Positions 52,930-61,967 of a stretch of 64,000 bases of DNA are shown piece by piece. Made by a program: the position numbers and the translations under genes. Origin of the DNA: UBA5066 sp048500275 (GTDB taxonomy: Bacteria > Acidobacteriota > Thermoanaerobaculia > UBA5066); contig JASNYI010000002.1 in the NCBI GenBank assembly GCA_048500275.1, positions 1,550,001-1,614,000 on the forward strand. The letters are read 5' to 3'. Positions within the stretch are counted from its first letter, which is position 1, and every line of letters begins with the position of its first letter. The notes below the pieces were generated by a model. It saw only the letters and a program-made list of their open reading frames with translations. It made no database searches and had not been told where the DNA came from.

Positions 52930-54021
52930 TCAGGAGGTCGCCGTCGGGAGAGGCGGGTGCACGGCCTCCCGGAGGAGCTGCAGGAGGGTCAGCCCGAAGG
53001 CGAGGACCATCGGGCCGATGAAGAGCCCGAGGAGCCCGAAGGCGGCGAGCCCTCCGAAGACGCCGAGGAAAACGACGAGCGTCGAGAGCTGCGTCGCTCC
53101 GCCGATCAGGAGGGGTCTCAGGACGTTGTCGGCGAGCGTCGAGACGACGACGATCCCCCAGATCGCGAGGAAGGCCGCCATGCCGTGGCGGCCCTGCAGC
53201 CAGCAGGCGACGACGCCGGGTGCCCAGACGAGCGCCGTGCCGCCGACCGGCAGGAGGGACAGGACGGCCATCGCCGCACCCGCCAGGATGGGCGAGGGAA
53301 GGCCCGCGATCGCCCATCCGACCCCCCCGGTCGCCCCCTGGACGAGGGCGCAGAGGAGCGAGCCCCGGAAGATCGACTGGAGCATCCCCTTCAGAGAGCC
53401 GAAGACGGCGACGCGGCGATCCTCCTCGAGCGGGACGAGGTCGAGGATCGCGCGGACGATCTCGCGGCCGTCCCGGAAGAAGAAGAAGAGAACGAAGAGG
53501 GTGACGAGGAAGGAGATCAGGGCGTCGAAGACGCCCTTCACGAGCCCGCCGGAGAAGCGCGCGAGGAGGCCGGAGATGCCGGCGGCCAGCTCCCCCGCCT
53601 TCGCGAGGAGCTCCGACTGCGTCATGCCCGTCTGCGCCTCGACCCACACCATCGCGTCACCGACAGCCGGGATTCGGAGAAGGTCCTCGAGGCCGGACAG
53701 CTTCCGAGCCGTGATCTCCGCGGAAGCCTTCCCGAAGACCCCGATCGCCTCGTTCACGAGAACGACCACGAAGAAGGCCGCCGGAAGCAGGACCAGGAGC
53801 CCGATGGCCAGCGTCAGGAGGACTGCCGCGAGTCCGCGGCGGCGCGGCATCCGGAGCTCGAGGAATCGCCACGGGCCGGCGAAGGCGACCGCGAGGACGA
53901 CGGCCCACGCGATGGCGGTGCCGAACGGCGCGAGGACCCGGACCGTCAGGGACGCCGTCCCGAGGGCGACCAGGGAAAAGACGGCGACCGGGTAGAAGCG
54001 GATCGAGCGGGCTTCCGTCAT
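52930..54021 (-). CDS. AI-2E/PerM-family membrane protein
   Basis: 363 residues with about eight helices, including RLSFLVTLFVLFF-like segments (ISFLVTLFVLFFFFRDG) and the C-terminal FGLLGLFIGPMVLAFG that mark the AI-2E transporter family (PF01594). ATG 54021 is preferred over an upstream in-frame ATG at 54111, which would overlap the divergent queG gene. Substrates of the family differ; the name does not prove transport of autoinducer-2. Confidence 0.88.
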   Translation of the reverse strand: MTEARSIRFYPVAVFSLVALGTASLTVRVLAPFGTAIAWAVVLAVAFAGPWRFLELRMPRRRGLAAVLLTLAIGLLVLLPAAFFVVVLVNEAIGVFGKASAEITARKLSGLEDLLRIPAVGDAMVWVEAQTGMTQSELLAKAGELAAGISGLLARFSGGLVKGVFDALISFLVTLFVLFFFFRDGREIVRAILDLVPLEEDRRVAVFGSLKGMLQSIFRGSLLCALVQGATGGVGWAIAGLPSPILAGAAMAVLSLLPVGGTALVWAPGVVACWLQGRHGMAAFLAIWGIVVVSTLADNVLRPLLIGGATQLSTLVVFLGVFGGLAAFGLLGLFIGPMVLAFGLTLLQLLREAVHPPLPTATS

Positions 54022-54077
54022 GACGGCACCTCGGGGCGCCGGGGATGATAGCCGTCCCGTTGCTAGACTCGAGACCG

Positions 54078-55055
54078 ATGCCCGGCTTCCGCTCACGCCG
54101 GACGGGGCCACGGTTCCCGCCCGCCCCCGCCCCGGACGACCCCGTCGACCTCTCGCGCCGCGCCGTCGCGCTCGCGCTCGAGCACGGGTTCGTGGCGGCG
54201 GGGGTGGTCTCCGGGAGCCGCGCCCAGGGCTGGGACGGCTTTCGCGCCTTCCTGGACGGGGGTCTGCACGGGGAGATGGGCTACCTCGAGCGCGACGCCG
54301 AGGCGCGGCGAAGCCTCGAAGCGATCCTCCCGTACGCGAAGGCCGCCCTCTGCGTCGCGCGCGAGGTGCCGCCGGGAGGTCCCGGGAACGTGGCGCGGTA
54401 CGCGCGGGGCGAGGACTACCACGACACGGTCCGGCTCGCGCTGAAGGCCGTCGCAGACGGTCTTCGCGGCGTCGCGCCGCCCGGCTCGCACTTCCGCGTC
54501 TGCGTCGACACGGCCCCCCTCCTCGAGAGGGAGTGGGCGGTCCGTGCCGGCCTCGGCTTCGTCGGGAAGAACGGGATGCTCATCGTCCCGGGAGTCGGCT
54601 CGCACGTCGTCCTCGGCGAGCTCCTCACGGACCTCGCGCTCGCCCCGACCGCCGCCGCCGTGGACGCGACCTTCGACCGTTGCGGCGGCTGCGCCGCCTG
54701 TCTCGAGCACTGTCCCACCGGGGCGATCCTCGAGCCCCGCGTCGTCGACGCCCGCCTCTGCCTCTCCTACCTGACGATCGAGAAGCGTTCGCCGTTCACG
54801 CCCGCGGAGGAATCGTGGCTCGGCGGGCGCCTCTTCGGGTGCGACGACTGCCAGGACGCGTGCCCGTACAACGCGGGGCCACGCTGGGCGGACGGCCTGC
54901 CGGCGGCCCCCCCCACCTCGCTCGACCCGGCCGCGATCGCCGGCCTCGACGACGATTCGTTCGAGAGGGCGTTCGCCCGTTCCGCCGTCCGGCGCGCGAC
55001 GGCCCCGGGCCTGCGCAGGAACGCCCGGGCGGCGCTCGCGAGGGAGGCCTCCTGA
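54078..55055 (+). CDS. queG: Epoxyqueuosine reductase
   Basis: 325 residues from ATG 54078 (ATG 54045 possible). Cobalamin-binding N-terminal half (ARYARGEDYHDTVRLAL, GFVGKNGMLIVPGVGS) and two [4Fe-4S] clusters in CGGCAACLEHCPTG and CDDCQDACPYN. It makes the last step of queuosine synthesis in tRNA. It opens a run of overlapping genes that ends with trmB, another tRNA-modifying enzyme. Confidence 0.93.
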   Translation: MPGFRSRRTGPRFPPAPAPDDPVDLSRRAVALALEHGFVAAGVVSGSRAQGWDGFRAFLDGGLHGEMGYLERDAEARRSLEAILPYAKAALCVAREVPPGGPGNVARYARGEDYHDTVRLALKAVADGLRGVAPPGSHFRVCVDTAPLLEREWAVRAGLGFVGKNGMLIVPGVGSHVVLGELLTDLALAPTAAAVDATFDRCGGCAACLEHCPTGAILEPRVVDARLCLSYLTIEKRSPFTPAEESWLGGRLFGCDDCQDACPYNAGPRWADGLPAAPPTSLDPAAIAGLDDDSFERAFARSAVRRATAPGLRRNARAALAREAS

Positions 55056-55486
55056 ACGGGACGCTCCTCGTCGCCGCCGGGGCGCTGGTTCGGGAGGGGC
55101 GACTCCTCCTCGCCCGCAGGCCGGACGGCGACCCCCTCGCCGGCTTCTGGGAGCTGCCCGGCGGGAAGGTCGAGGCGGGCGAGACCCCGGAGGCGGCCCT
55201 CGAGCGGGAGTGGCGCGAGGAGCTCGGGGTCGGCATCGGCGACCCCGAGCCGTTCGCCTTCGCCAGCGGGTCTCCGAACGGACGGCACGTGACGCTCCTC
55301 GTCTACCTCGTTCGCGGCCTCGACGGGGAGCCCGCCCCCGTCGGCGTCGCGGAGCTCCGGTGGGCCGACCCGGCCGAGGCCGCGCTCCTCCCCCTCCTGC
55401 CCGCCGACCGCCCGCTGGTCGAACGGCTCCCTCGCGACGGGAGCGGCGGGTTCGCCTCCCCCGCCCTCGCGGAGACCGCTCCTTGA
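55052..55486 (+). CDS. NUDIX hydrolase (MutT-like), probable CTG start
   Basis: 144 residues. Complete Nudix box GKVEAGETPEAALERE followed by WREELGV, and VREGRLLLARRPDG at the N-terminus as in 8-oxo-dGTPases. No ATG, GTG or TTG occurs between the queG stop and the Nudix box; the only plausible start is CTG at 55052, overlapping the queG stop as CTGA with GGGAGG just upstream. The next gene overlaps as TTGA. Likely cleans oxidised nucleotides. Confidence 0.85.
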   Translation: MNGTLLVAAGALVREGRLLLARRPDGDPLAGFWELPGGKVEAGETPEAALEREWREELGVGIGDPEPFAFASGSPNGRHVTLLVYLVRGLDGEPAPVGVAELRWADPAEAALLPLLPADRPLVERLPRDGSGGFASPALAETAP

Positions 55487-56760
55487 ACGACACGGCCCTC
55501 CTCGTCCTCTACTTCGCCTGCATCGCCGTTTCGGCCTTCTTCTCCGGGTCGGAGACCGCCCTGACGACGCTCTCCGACGCGGCCGTCTTCCGGCTCAAGG
55601 AGAAGAAGCACCCGCAGGCGGCCCGCCTCGAGCGCCTCAGGGCGAGCCTCCCGAGGACGATCAGCACGATCCTCGTCGGGAACAACCTCGTGAACATCGC
55701 CGCGGGCTCGATCGGGACCCTCCTCGCGATCGAGGCCTTCGGCGAACGCTGGGGCGTCGTCGCGGCGACGGTCGTCACGACGCTCCTGCTGCTCGTCTTC
55801 GGCGAGGTGACCCCGAAGACCCTCGCCGCGCGGAACGCGGAGCGCGTCGCCGTCCTCGCCGCCCCGGCGATCGACGTCCTGGGGCCCGTCTTCGGGCCGC
55901 TCTCGCGAGTCCTTTCCGCCGTCGCCGCGGTCCTCCTCCGCCCGTTCGGGGGCGGGCAGTCGGGGACCGCCGACGTCACGGAAGAGGACGTCAAGAGCCT
56001 CATCTCCCTCTCTCACGAGCACGGCCAGCTGGAGCAGGAGGAGAAGGAGATCCTCCACGCCTTCCTCGAGTTCGGGGACCGGCCCGTGGCCGAGGCGATG
56101 GTCCCGCGGGCCAAGATGGTCCTGCTGCCGGCGGACGCGACCTTCGAGAAAGTCGAGGCGGTGGGGCGCGTCTGGCGCTACAGCCGCCTCCCCGTCTACC
56201 GCGACGCGCCCGACGACATCGTCGGCATCCTCCACCTGAAGGACCTTTTCGACGTCACCGACGCCGAGGAGGCGAGCTTCAACGTCACGCGATTCCTCCG
56301 GCCCGCGGTCTTCGTCCCCGAGCTCAAGCGCTCCGGCGACCTCCTCCGCGAGATGCGGCGCCGCCGGTTCCACATGGCCGTCGTCGTCGACGAGCTCGGG
56401 GCCATATCGGGCCTCGTGACGCTCGAGGACCTCATCGAGCAGGTCTTCGGCGAGATCGACGACGAGCACGACGAGGAGGCGGCCTCCCCCGTCCTCGACG
56501 GCGCCTCGATGCTGATCGAGGGCTCCTACCCCGTCGCCTCGCTCGAGCGGTACCTCGGCCTCTCCCTCGAGGAGGCCGAGATGGAGACCGTGGCGGGGCT
56601 CCTCCTCAAGCGCTTCGGGCGGATCCCGCGGACCGGCGCGAGGACCTGGCTCGGCGACGTCGAGTTCGTCGTCGAAAGGGCCTCGCCCCGGGCCATAGAG
56701 CGAATTCGCATCACGAGAAAGGCGCGGGCTCCGGAGGAGCCCGCGGCGGAGATCGCCTGA
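55483..56760 (+). CDS. CNNM/CBS-domain membrane protein of the HlyC/CorC family
   Basis: 425 residues from TTG 55483. An N-terminal CNNM domain with four helices (YFACIAVSAFFSGSETALT, LLLLVFGEVTPKTLAAR), a CBS pair (EAMVPRAKMVLLPADA, VVVDELGAISGLVTLEDLI) and the C-terminal CorC/HlyC domain (ARTWLGDVEFVVERA). Members are linked to magnesium or cobalt efflux; the haemolysin name is historical. Confidence 0.9.
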   Translation: MNDTALLVLYFACIAVSAFFSGSETALTTLSDAAVFRLKEKKHPQAARLERLRASLPRTISTILVGNNLVNIAAGSIGTLLAIEAFGERWGVVAATVVTTLLLLVFGEVTPKTLAARNAERVAVLAAPAIDVLGPVFGPLSRVLSAVAAVLLRPFGGGQSGTADVTEEDVKSLISLSHEHGQLEQEEKEILHAFLEFGDRPVAEAMVPRAKMVLLPADATFEKVEAVGRVWRYSRLPVYRDAPDDIVGILHLKDLFDVTDAEEASFNVTRFLRPAVFVPELKRSGDLLREMRRRRFHMAVVVDELGAISGLVTLEDLIEQVFGEIDDEHDEEAASPVLDGASMLIEGSYPVASLERYLGLSLEEAEMETVAGLLLKRFGRIPRTGARTWLGDVEFVVERASPRAIERIRITRKARAPEEPAAEIA

Positions 56761-56761
56761 C

Positions 56762-57052
56762 ATGCCGAAGGTCGTCTTCCTCGACCAGGGGATCCGCGGC
56801 GAGCTGCCGGAGGGGACGACGCCCCTCGAGGCGGCTCACCGCCTCGGCGCGCGCCTCTCGTCCATCTGCGGCGGCGCGGGGACCTGCTCGACCTGCCGCG
56901 TCGAGTGCGTCGTCAACCCTCAGAACCTCTCCCCGATCGAGCCGCTCGAGGTCGCCTACGACATGGGCCCCGGAGTGCGGCTGGGCTGCCAGGCGCGGAT
57001 CCTCGGCGACGTGGGTCTCCGGACGGTGAAGATCCCGAAGGCGGTCCTCTGA
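56762..57052 (+). CDS. [2Fe-2S] ferredoxin
   Basis: 96 residues. Plant-type cluster ligands in SICGGAGTCSTCRV and a distal Cys in RLGCQARI. Starts 2 bp after the CorC-like gene and its stop overlaps trmB by one base. An electron carrier of unknown partner; QueG, encoded in the same run, needs external reductant, so it is a conceivable partner. Confidence 0.9.
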   Translation: MPKVVFLDQGIRGELPEGTTPLEAAHRLGARLSSICGGAGTCSTCRVECVVNPQNLSPIEPLEVAYDMGPGVRLGCQARILGDVGLRTVKIPKAVL

Positions 57053-57741
57053 TGAGCCGGCCCGCGGTCCGCAGGGCCCTCAAGCGCGCCGGCCTCTCCC
57101 CCGCCCCGAAGGAGTTCGTCGAGACCCCAGGTATCCCTCCCCCACCGCGGATCTCCCTCCCGGGAGAGCCCCCGGGCACCGCGACTCCCGTCGACTGGGA
57201 GGCCTTCTTCGGTCGCACCGCCCCCGTCGAGATCGAGATCGGGAGCGGCCGCGGCCGCTTCCTCACGGACGAGGCCGCCCTGCGCCCCGGGACGTCGTTC
57301 CTCGGAGCCGAGATCGAGGTGGAGTACGCGCGGATCGCACAGGCGCGGGCGGACCGGATGGGGTTGACGAACGTCCGCTTCGCCCGCCTCGACGGCAAGG
57401 CGTTCGTCCTCTCCCGGGTCCCGGAGGGATCGCTCGCCGCCCTCCACGTCTTCTTCCCCGACCCGTGGCCCAAGAAGCGGCACGCCAAGAGGCGTCTCTT
57501 CGAGCCGGACTTCGTCCGCGCCGCGACCCTCGCGCTCGTGCCCGGCGGACGACTCCGCGTCGCCACGGACAACCTCCCCTATTTCGCCGCCCTCCGGGAG
57601 GTCCTCGACGCCGAGCCGGCGCTCGAGAAGGTCCCCGGGAGCGAGGAGGGCTGGAGCTCGGGAACCGACTACGAGCGGAAGTACGAGAAGGAGGGGCGCC
57701 CCATGGCCCGCGGGATATGGCGCCGGCGGGCCGCCGGCTGA
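57052..57741 (+). CDS. trmB: tRNA (guanine-N7)-methyltransferase
   Basis: 229 residues. SAM site VEIEIGSGRGRFLTD, FLGAEIEVEYARIA, and the catalytic region HVFFPDPWPKKRHAKRRL followed by TDNLPYF. Methylates G46 in tRNA. N-terminal 50 residues are an extension rich in Pro. Confidence 0.94.
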   Translation: MSRPAVRRALKRAGLSPAPKEFVETPGIPPPPRISLPGEPPGTATPVDWEAFFGRTAPVEIEIGSGRGRFLTDEAALRPGTSFLGAEIEVEYARIAQARADRMGLTNVRFARLDGKAFVLSRVPEGSLAALHVFFPDPWPKKRHAKRRLFEPDFVRAATLALVPGGRLRVATDNLPYFAALREVLDAEPALEKVPGSEEGWSSGTDYERKYEKEGRPMARGIWRRRAAG

Positions 57742-57751
57742 GACCGCCGCG

Positions 57752-58345
57752 TCAGGCCGGCCGGTCCGGGGTCGACGCGGAGGCCGGCGGGCCCTCCGCC
57801 TCCTTGGCGAGGAGGGCCGGAAGGTACTTCCTGAAGTACTCGAAACCCGAGATCAGCGCCATGACGGTCATGACGTAGAGGGCGGCGCGCCCCGTCATCC
57901 GCCAGAGGCCGATGTCGTCGAGGCGCGCGCCCAGGATCATCAGCGAGATCCCGACGACCTGAGCCCCCATCTTCCACTTCCCGAGCTTCGACGCGGCGAT
58001 CGTGATGTTCTCGCCGGCCGCGATGGCGCGCATCCCGGAGACGGCGAACTCGCGGCCCACGATGATGCAGACCGCCCAGGCGTCGGCCTCCTGGAGGTCG
58101 ACGAGGGAGATCAGCGCCGCCGAGACGAGGATCTTGTCGGCGATCGGGTCGAGGAGCATCCCGAGCCGAGTCACCTTCTTGAGCTTCCTCGCGATCCAGC
58201 CGTCCAGGAGGTCGGTGAGCGCGGCCACGAGGAAGACGCCGAGCGCGAGGTACTCCTTCGCCGGCATCCTCGTCAGGAGGACGACGACGAGGAGCGGCAC
58301 GAGGAAGATGCGGAAGAGCGTGAGCGCGTTCGGGAGGTTGAGCAC
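57752..58345 (-). CDS. pgsA: CDP-diacylglycerol--glycerol-3-phosphate phosphatidyltransferase
   Basis: 197 residues, about five helices. The CDP-alcohol phosphotransferase motif is spread over DLLDGWIARKLKKVTRLG and MLLDPIADK. Starts NLPNALTLFRIFLVPLL after a GTG at 58345. Makes phosphatidylglycerol phosphate. A TAGAAT hexamer ends 8 bp before the GTG. Confidence 0.93.
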   Translation of the reverse strand: MLNLPNALTLFRIFLVPLLVVVLLTRMPAKEYLALGVFLVAALTDLLDGWIARKLKKVTRLGMLLDPIADKILVSAALISLVDLQEADAWAVCIIVGREFAVSGMRAIAAGENITIAASKLGKWKMGAQVVGISLMILGARLDDIGLWRMTGRAALYVMTVMALISGFEYFRKYLPALLAKEAEGPPASASTPDRPA

Positions 58346-58505
58346 CGCCGCGCATTCTAGGAGACCGTGAGGACAAATGCTCTTGCCGGCCCTGACCCGG
58401 GCGTTTCGCGGGGCGGCGAGCGCGCCCCCGGGGCCAGCCTGGCCGGACCTGCCAGCCCGGCCGGGCCTTGCCCCCGGGTCCCGTCCCGCCGAGAATGCCG
58501 GTCCC

Positions 58506-59933
58506 ATGAGCTCGCCCATCGTGTTCGGCACGGACGGCTGGAGAGGCCGGATCGGGCGCGACCTGACGTTCGGCTCCGTTGCCCGCGTCGTCGACGCCGC
58601 CGCCTCCTGGACCCGCTCCGCGGCGAACACCGACCCCGGCGACGCCGGGACGCTCCCCCTCGTCCACGACACGCGTTTCCTCTCGAAAGAGCTGGCCGCC
58701 GAGAGCGCTTCACGGCTCGCGGCGAAGGGGTTCCGGGTCCTCCTCTCCGACCGGCCCGCGCCCACGCCCTGCGCTTCCTGGCACGTGAGATCGCGGGGGC
58801 TGCGCGGAGGCCTCGTCATCACGGCCTCCCACAACCCGCCCGAGTGGAACGGGGTCAAGTACAAGTCCTGGTTCGGCGGGAGCGCCACCGCGGAGACCTA
58901 CGCCGCGATCGCCGGCTGCGCCGACGCGCCGCTGCCCGACCGGCCCGGAGGGAGCGTCGAGAGGGCGGACCTCCTCTCCCCCTACGCGGCGGCGATCGCC
59001 TCCTGCGTCGACCTCGACGCGATCCGGCGCGCGGGACTGAGAGTCCTCTGGGACGCCATGCACGGCAGCTCGGGCGACCTTCTCGGAAGGATCCTCGGCG
59101 AGGGCCACGCGACCCGCGTGACGACGATGAGGGCCGAGGTGAACCCCTCGTTCGGCGGCGTCCACCCCGAGCCTATCCCCGAGCACCTCGGCGCCACCGT
59201 CGCCCGCCTCGCTGCCGAGCCCTTCGACGTCGCGCTGGCGAGCGACGGCGACGGCGACCGCCTCGGCGTCCTGGCTCCCGACGGCACGTTCGTCACGCCC
59301 CACCGCGTGCTGGCCCTCCTGGCCGAGAGCCTCGCCCGCCGCGGGCGCATCCGCGGCGCCATCGCCAAGACCTTCTCCACCTCGCTGCTCGTCGACCGCG
59401 TCGCCGCCAGGCTCGGCGTTCCCCTCCACGTCACACCGATCGGCTTCAAGTGGATCGCCGAGAAGATGCTCTCGGGCGAGGTCGGAATCGGGGGCGAGGA
59501 GTCCGGAGGCCTCGGCGTCTCCTTCTTCCTCCCGGAACGCGACGGCGTCCTCTCCGGCCTCCTCGTACTGGAGGCGGTCGCCTGCTCGGGCGTCTCGTTC
59601 CAGGAGCTCCTCGGGCGTCAGGACCGCGAGTACGGCGCCCTCGCCTACGGGCGGCGCGACGTGCGGCTCCCGATGCCCGTCCTCCGGGCCTTCTTCGAAG
59701 GGCTCGCCGCAGCCCCGCCGGACCGGCGGGCGGGGGCGCCCGTGACCTCCGTGGAGACGCTCGACGGGATCAAGCTCCTCCTGGACGGAAAGGGATGGCT
59801 CCTCCACCGGCTCTCGGGCACCGAGCCGATCCTGCGCGTCTACGCGGAGCACGAGGACCCGGCGATGGTGGAGAGGCTTCTCGCCGAGACCGGCGAGGCC
59901 CTCGAGACCGTTCAGGCCTCGATCAGGACGTAG
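58506..59933 (+). CDS. Phosphohexomutase (phosphoglucomutase/phosphomannomutase family)
   Basis: 475 residues from ATG 58506; the longer in-frame start at 58377 adds a low-complexity segment and is unlikely. Active-site Ser in ITASHNPPEWNG, metal loop ASDGDGDRLG, sugar loop GGEESGGLG, phosphate site LSGTEPILRVY. It interconverts hexose-1- and hexose-6-phosphate; glucose versus mannose preference cannot be decided here. Feeds sugar nucleotide synthesis. Its 3' end overlaps the convergent TPR gene by 22 bp. Confidence 0.9.
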   Translation: MSSPIVFGTDGWRGRIGRDLTFGSVARVVDAAASWTRSAANTDPGDAGTLPLVHDTRFLSKELAAESASRLAAKGFRVLLSDRPAPTPCASWHVRSRGLRGGLVITASHNPPEWNGVKYKSWFGGSATAETYAAIAGCADAPLPDRPGGSVERADLLSPYAAAIASCVDLDAIRRAGLRVLWDAMHGSSGDLLGRILGEGHATRVTTMRAEVNPSFGGVHPEPIPEHLGATVARLAAEPFDVALASDGDGDRLGVLAPDGTFVTPHRVLALLAESLARRGRIRGAIAKTFSTSLLVDRVAARLGVPLHVTPIGFKWIAEKMLSGEVGIGGEESGGLGVSFFLPERDGVLSGLLVLEAVACSGVSFQELLGRQDREYGALAYGRRDVRLPMPVLRAFFEGLAAAPPDRRAGAPVTSVETLDGIKLLLDGKGWLLHRLSGTEPILRVYAEHEDPAMVERLLAETGEALETVQASIRT

Positions 59934-61186
59934 CCCGAGCCCGAAACGCTCAGGACGGGTCCGCCGCCGAGGTCGGCGAGCGGGTCGGCGTCCTCGACGA
60001 GGTCCACCGTCACGTCGCCCCCGTAGGCGAGGAGCGACCTGGCGGCGAGCGTCAGCGGGGTGTCGGGCGTGACCTCGAGGCGGGCCGGGTCGGCCGCCGC
60101 CGAGAACGCGACGCAGCCCGTGCCGAAGAGCTTGAGGAACGGGAGCGCGATCTGGCGCCGGAACTCGAAAGCCGGGTCCTCGCGCCAGGTGAGGCCCCCG
60201 TCGAATCCGAAGAGCCGTGCCGGGTCGGCCGAGAGGAACTCGTTCCGCAGGTGGACGAGGTGGACGCCCCTCCTCGGGTCGATCAGGAGGACGCCGCCGG
60301 CGCCGGACGCCCGGACGAAGTACCGGGCGAGCGCTCCGGAAAGGCTGTCGTCGGGCGTCAGCTCCGCGACCCCGGTCCGGCCGGTGAGGGCCGTCCGGCG
60401 GACGAGGATCCCGCCTCTCGCGTCCGCGGCGACGAGGCCTCCGGGCCGTCCGACGAACGCCGGCGGGGAGGCCGGCGACGGGCCGACCGGCGCGGCCTGG
60501 GTGACCTTCGTCGCCGGAGGCGCGGCCAGGGGCTCCACGGGCGGCGGGAGCGGCTCCCGCCGGGGAGGCTCGGTATGGGGTTCGATCGGCTGCGTCGACG
60601 GCTCCTGGAGGGGCGGGGAGGAGCCGAAGGCCTCCGGCTTCACGGTGGGAATCGGGGCATCCGGGGCGCTTCGCCCCCGGGCGGCCGCTCGGGCCGTCCG
60701 CGCGATCGTGTCGTCGCCGTCGGTCTCCAGCCTGCGTTCGGAGCCCGCCGCGTCGAAGTGGCGCCTGGCGTCCTCGAGCCGCCCCTCGCGCTGCAGGATC
60801 AGGCCGACCGTCAGGTGCGCCTTGCGGTGCCCCGGAGCGAGGGCGAGGACGCGCTCCAGCGGCTCGCGCGCCTCGGGTCGCCCCGCCTTGAAGAGGATCA
60901 GGCCGAGGTTGAAGAGGAGGGGGACCGAATCGGCGTGAGAGACGAGGAGGCCGCGGGTGATCCGCTCGGCCTCCTCGAGGTGCCCGAGGTGGAACGTGGC
61001 GAGGGCGAGGTTCGAGCAGACCTCGGGGTCGTTCGGGCGGTATCGCCGCGCTTCCTCGAACTCCCGCCGTGCGTCGTCGTGAAGCCCCTTGCGGAGGTCC
61101 TCCTTGCCGCGGTTCAGGTGGAGGAGGAAGAGGCCGTGGTCGAAGAACGGCGCGTTCCGCATCGGCTCGGACGCGCGCGTGCTCAT
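59912..61186 (-). CDS. TPR protein with C-terminal AIM24-like domain
   Basis: 424 residues. Residues 20-150 hold three or four TPR units (LRKGLHDDARREFEEARRY, NLGLILFKAGRPEAREPL); 160-240 is Pro-rich; 245-424 is beta-rich with GGVLLIDPRRGVHLVHL, FLKLFGTGCVAFSAA and SGSGYVLIEA, resembling the AIM24/TRAP-like fold. No enzymatic residues. Overlaps the transglycosylase gene (ATGA), which suggests an envelope-related role. The domain call is moderately sure. Confidence 0.7.
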   Translation of the reverse strand: MSTRASEPMRNAPFFDHGLFLLHLNRGKEDLRKGLHDDARREFEEARRYRPNDPEVCSNLALATFHLGHLEEAERITRGLLVSHADSVPLLFNLGLILFKAGRPEAREPLERVLALAPGHRKAHLTVGLILQREGRLEDARRHFDAAGSERRLETDGDDTIARTARAAARGRSAPDAPIPTVKPEAFGSSPPLQEPSTQPIEPHTEPPRREPLPPPVEPLAAPPATKVTQAAPVGPSPASPPAFVGRPGGLVAADARGGILVRRTALTGRTGVAELTPDDSLSGALARYFVRASGAGGVLLIDPRRGVHLVHLRNEFLSADPARLFGFDGGLTWREDPAFEFRRQIALPFLKLFGTGCVAFSAAADPARLEVTPDTPLTLAARSLLAYGGDVTVDLVEDADPLADLGGGPVLSVSGSGYVLIEA

Positions 61187-61938
61187 CGGTTCGCCGCGAC
61201 GCGCCCGAGGACCGGCTCCGTCCGTCCCTTCGACGGGAGGTCGCCGAGGTTCGAGATGACGAGGACGCCCTCTGCGCGCCTGAGCTTGACCGGGTTGTGG
61301 GAGGCCCGCCTCGCCGGCGGGACCGTCATCCCCCTGAAACCGCCCGCCAGGACGGTTCCCGCTCCGGCCGCGCCGCCGTCGCCGCCGTATACGAGCATCG
61401 TGCGGCGGACGTACTCCTGCGTCTCGCGGTACGGTGGCACGCCCCTGTAGCGCTGGACCGCCCCTTCACCGGCGTTGTAGGCCGCGAGGGTCCGGACCAG
61501 GTCGCCGCCGAACATCGAGAGGAGCTCCGAGAGGTAGGTCGTCCCTCCGCGGATGTTCTCGTGGGGGTCGAAGGAGTCGCGCACGCCGAACCGCCTCGCC
61601 GTGCCGGGCATCAGCTGCATCAGTCCCCGTGCGCCCTTCGGCGAGACGGCCCTCGGGTTGAAGTTGGACTCGACGAGCATGACGCTCTTCACGAGGCGGG
61701 GGTCGACCCGTTGCCTCGCGGCGTGGTGTCGGATCGCCTCGTCGAAGGCCGTCGGCGCGTTGCTCCGCGCCAGCAGGAAGGCGTCGGAGGGCGCCCGCCC
61801 GCCGACCTTCCAGCCGCTCCCCACCGTGTTGGAGATGACGGCGCCGCCGTCCGCCCTGCGGATCAGCTTCACGTCCGCCCGGGAGGTCCCCGGAAGGAGA
61901 AGCGCCCCGGCGGCACACAGCACGGCCCATCGCGTCAT
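61183..61938 (-). CDS. Lytic murein transglycosylase (SLT family)
   Basis: 251 residues. Signal peptide MTRWAVLCAAGALLLPGTSRA, an N-terminal DUF4124-like strand region (LIRRADGGAVISNTV), then the SLT domain with the catalytic Glu in MLVESNFNPRAVSPKGARGL, MQLMPGTARRFG and LAAYNAGEGAV. It cleaves peptidoglycan glycan strands. A TATACT hexamer ends 9 bp before the ATG. Confidence 0.92.
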   Translation of the reverse strand: MTRWAVLCAAGALLLPGTSRADVKLIRRADGGAVISNTVGSGWKVGGRAPSDAFLLARSNAPTAFDEAIRHHAARQRVDPRLVKSVMLVESNFNPRAVSPKGARGLMQLMPGTARRFGVRDSFDPHENIRGGTTYLSELLSMFGGDLVRTLAAYNAGEGAVQRYRGVPPYRETQEYVRRTMLVYGGDGGAAGAGTVLAGGFRGMTVPPARRASHNPVKLRRAEGVLVISNLGDLPSKGRTEPVLGRVAANR

Positions 61939-61967
61939 GGCGAAACCAGTATAACGCCCCGCTGTCC

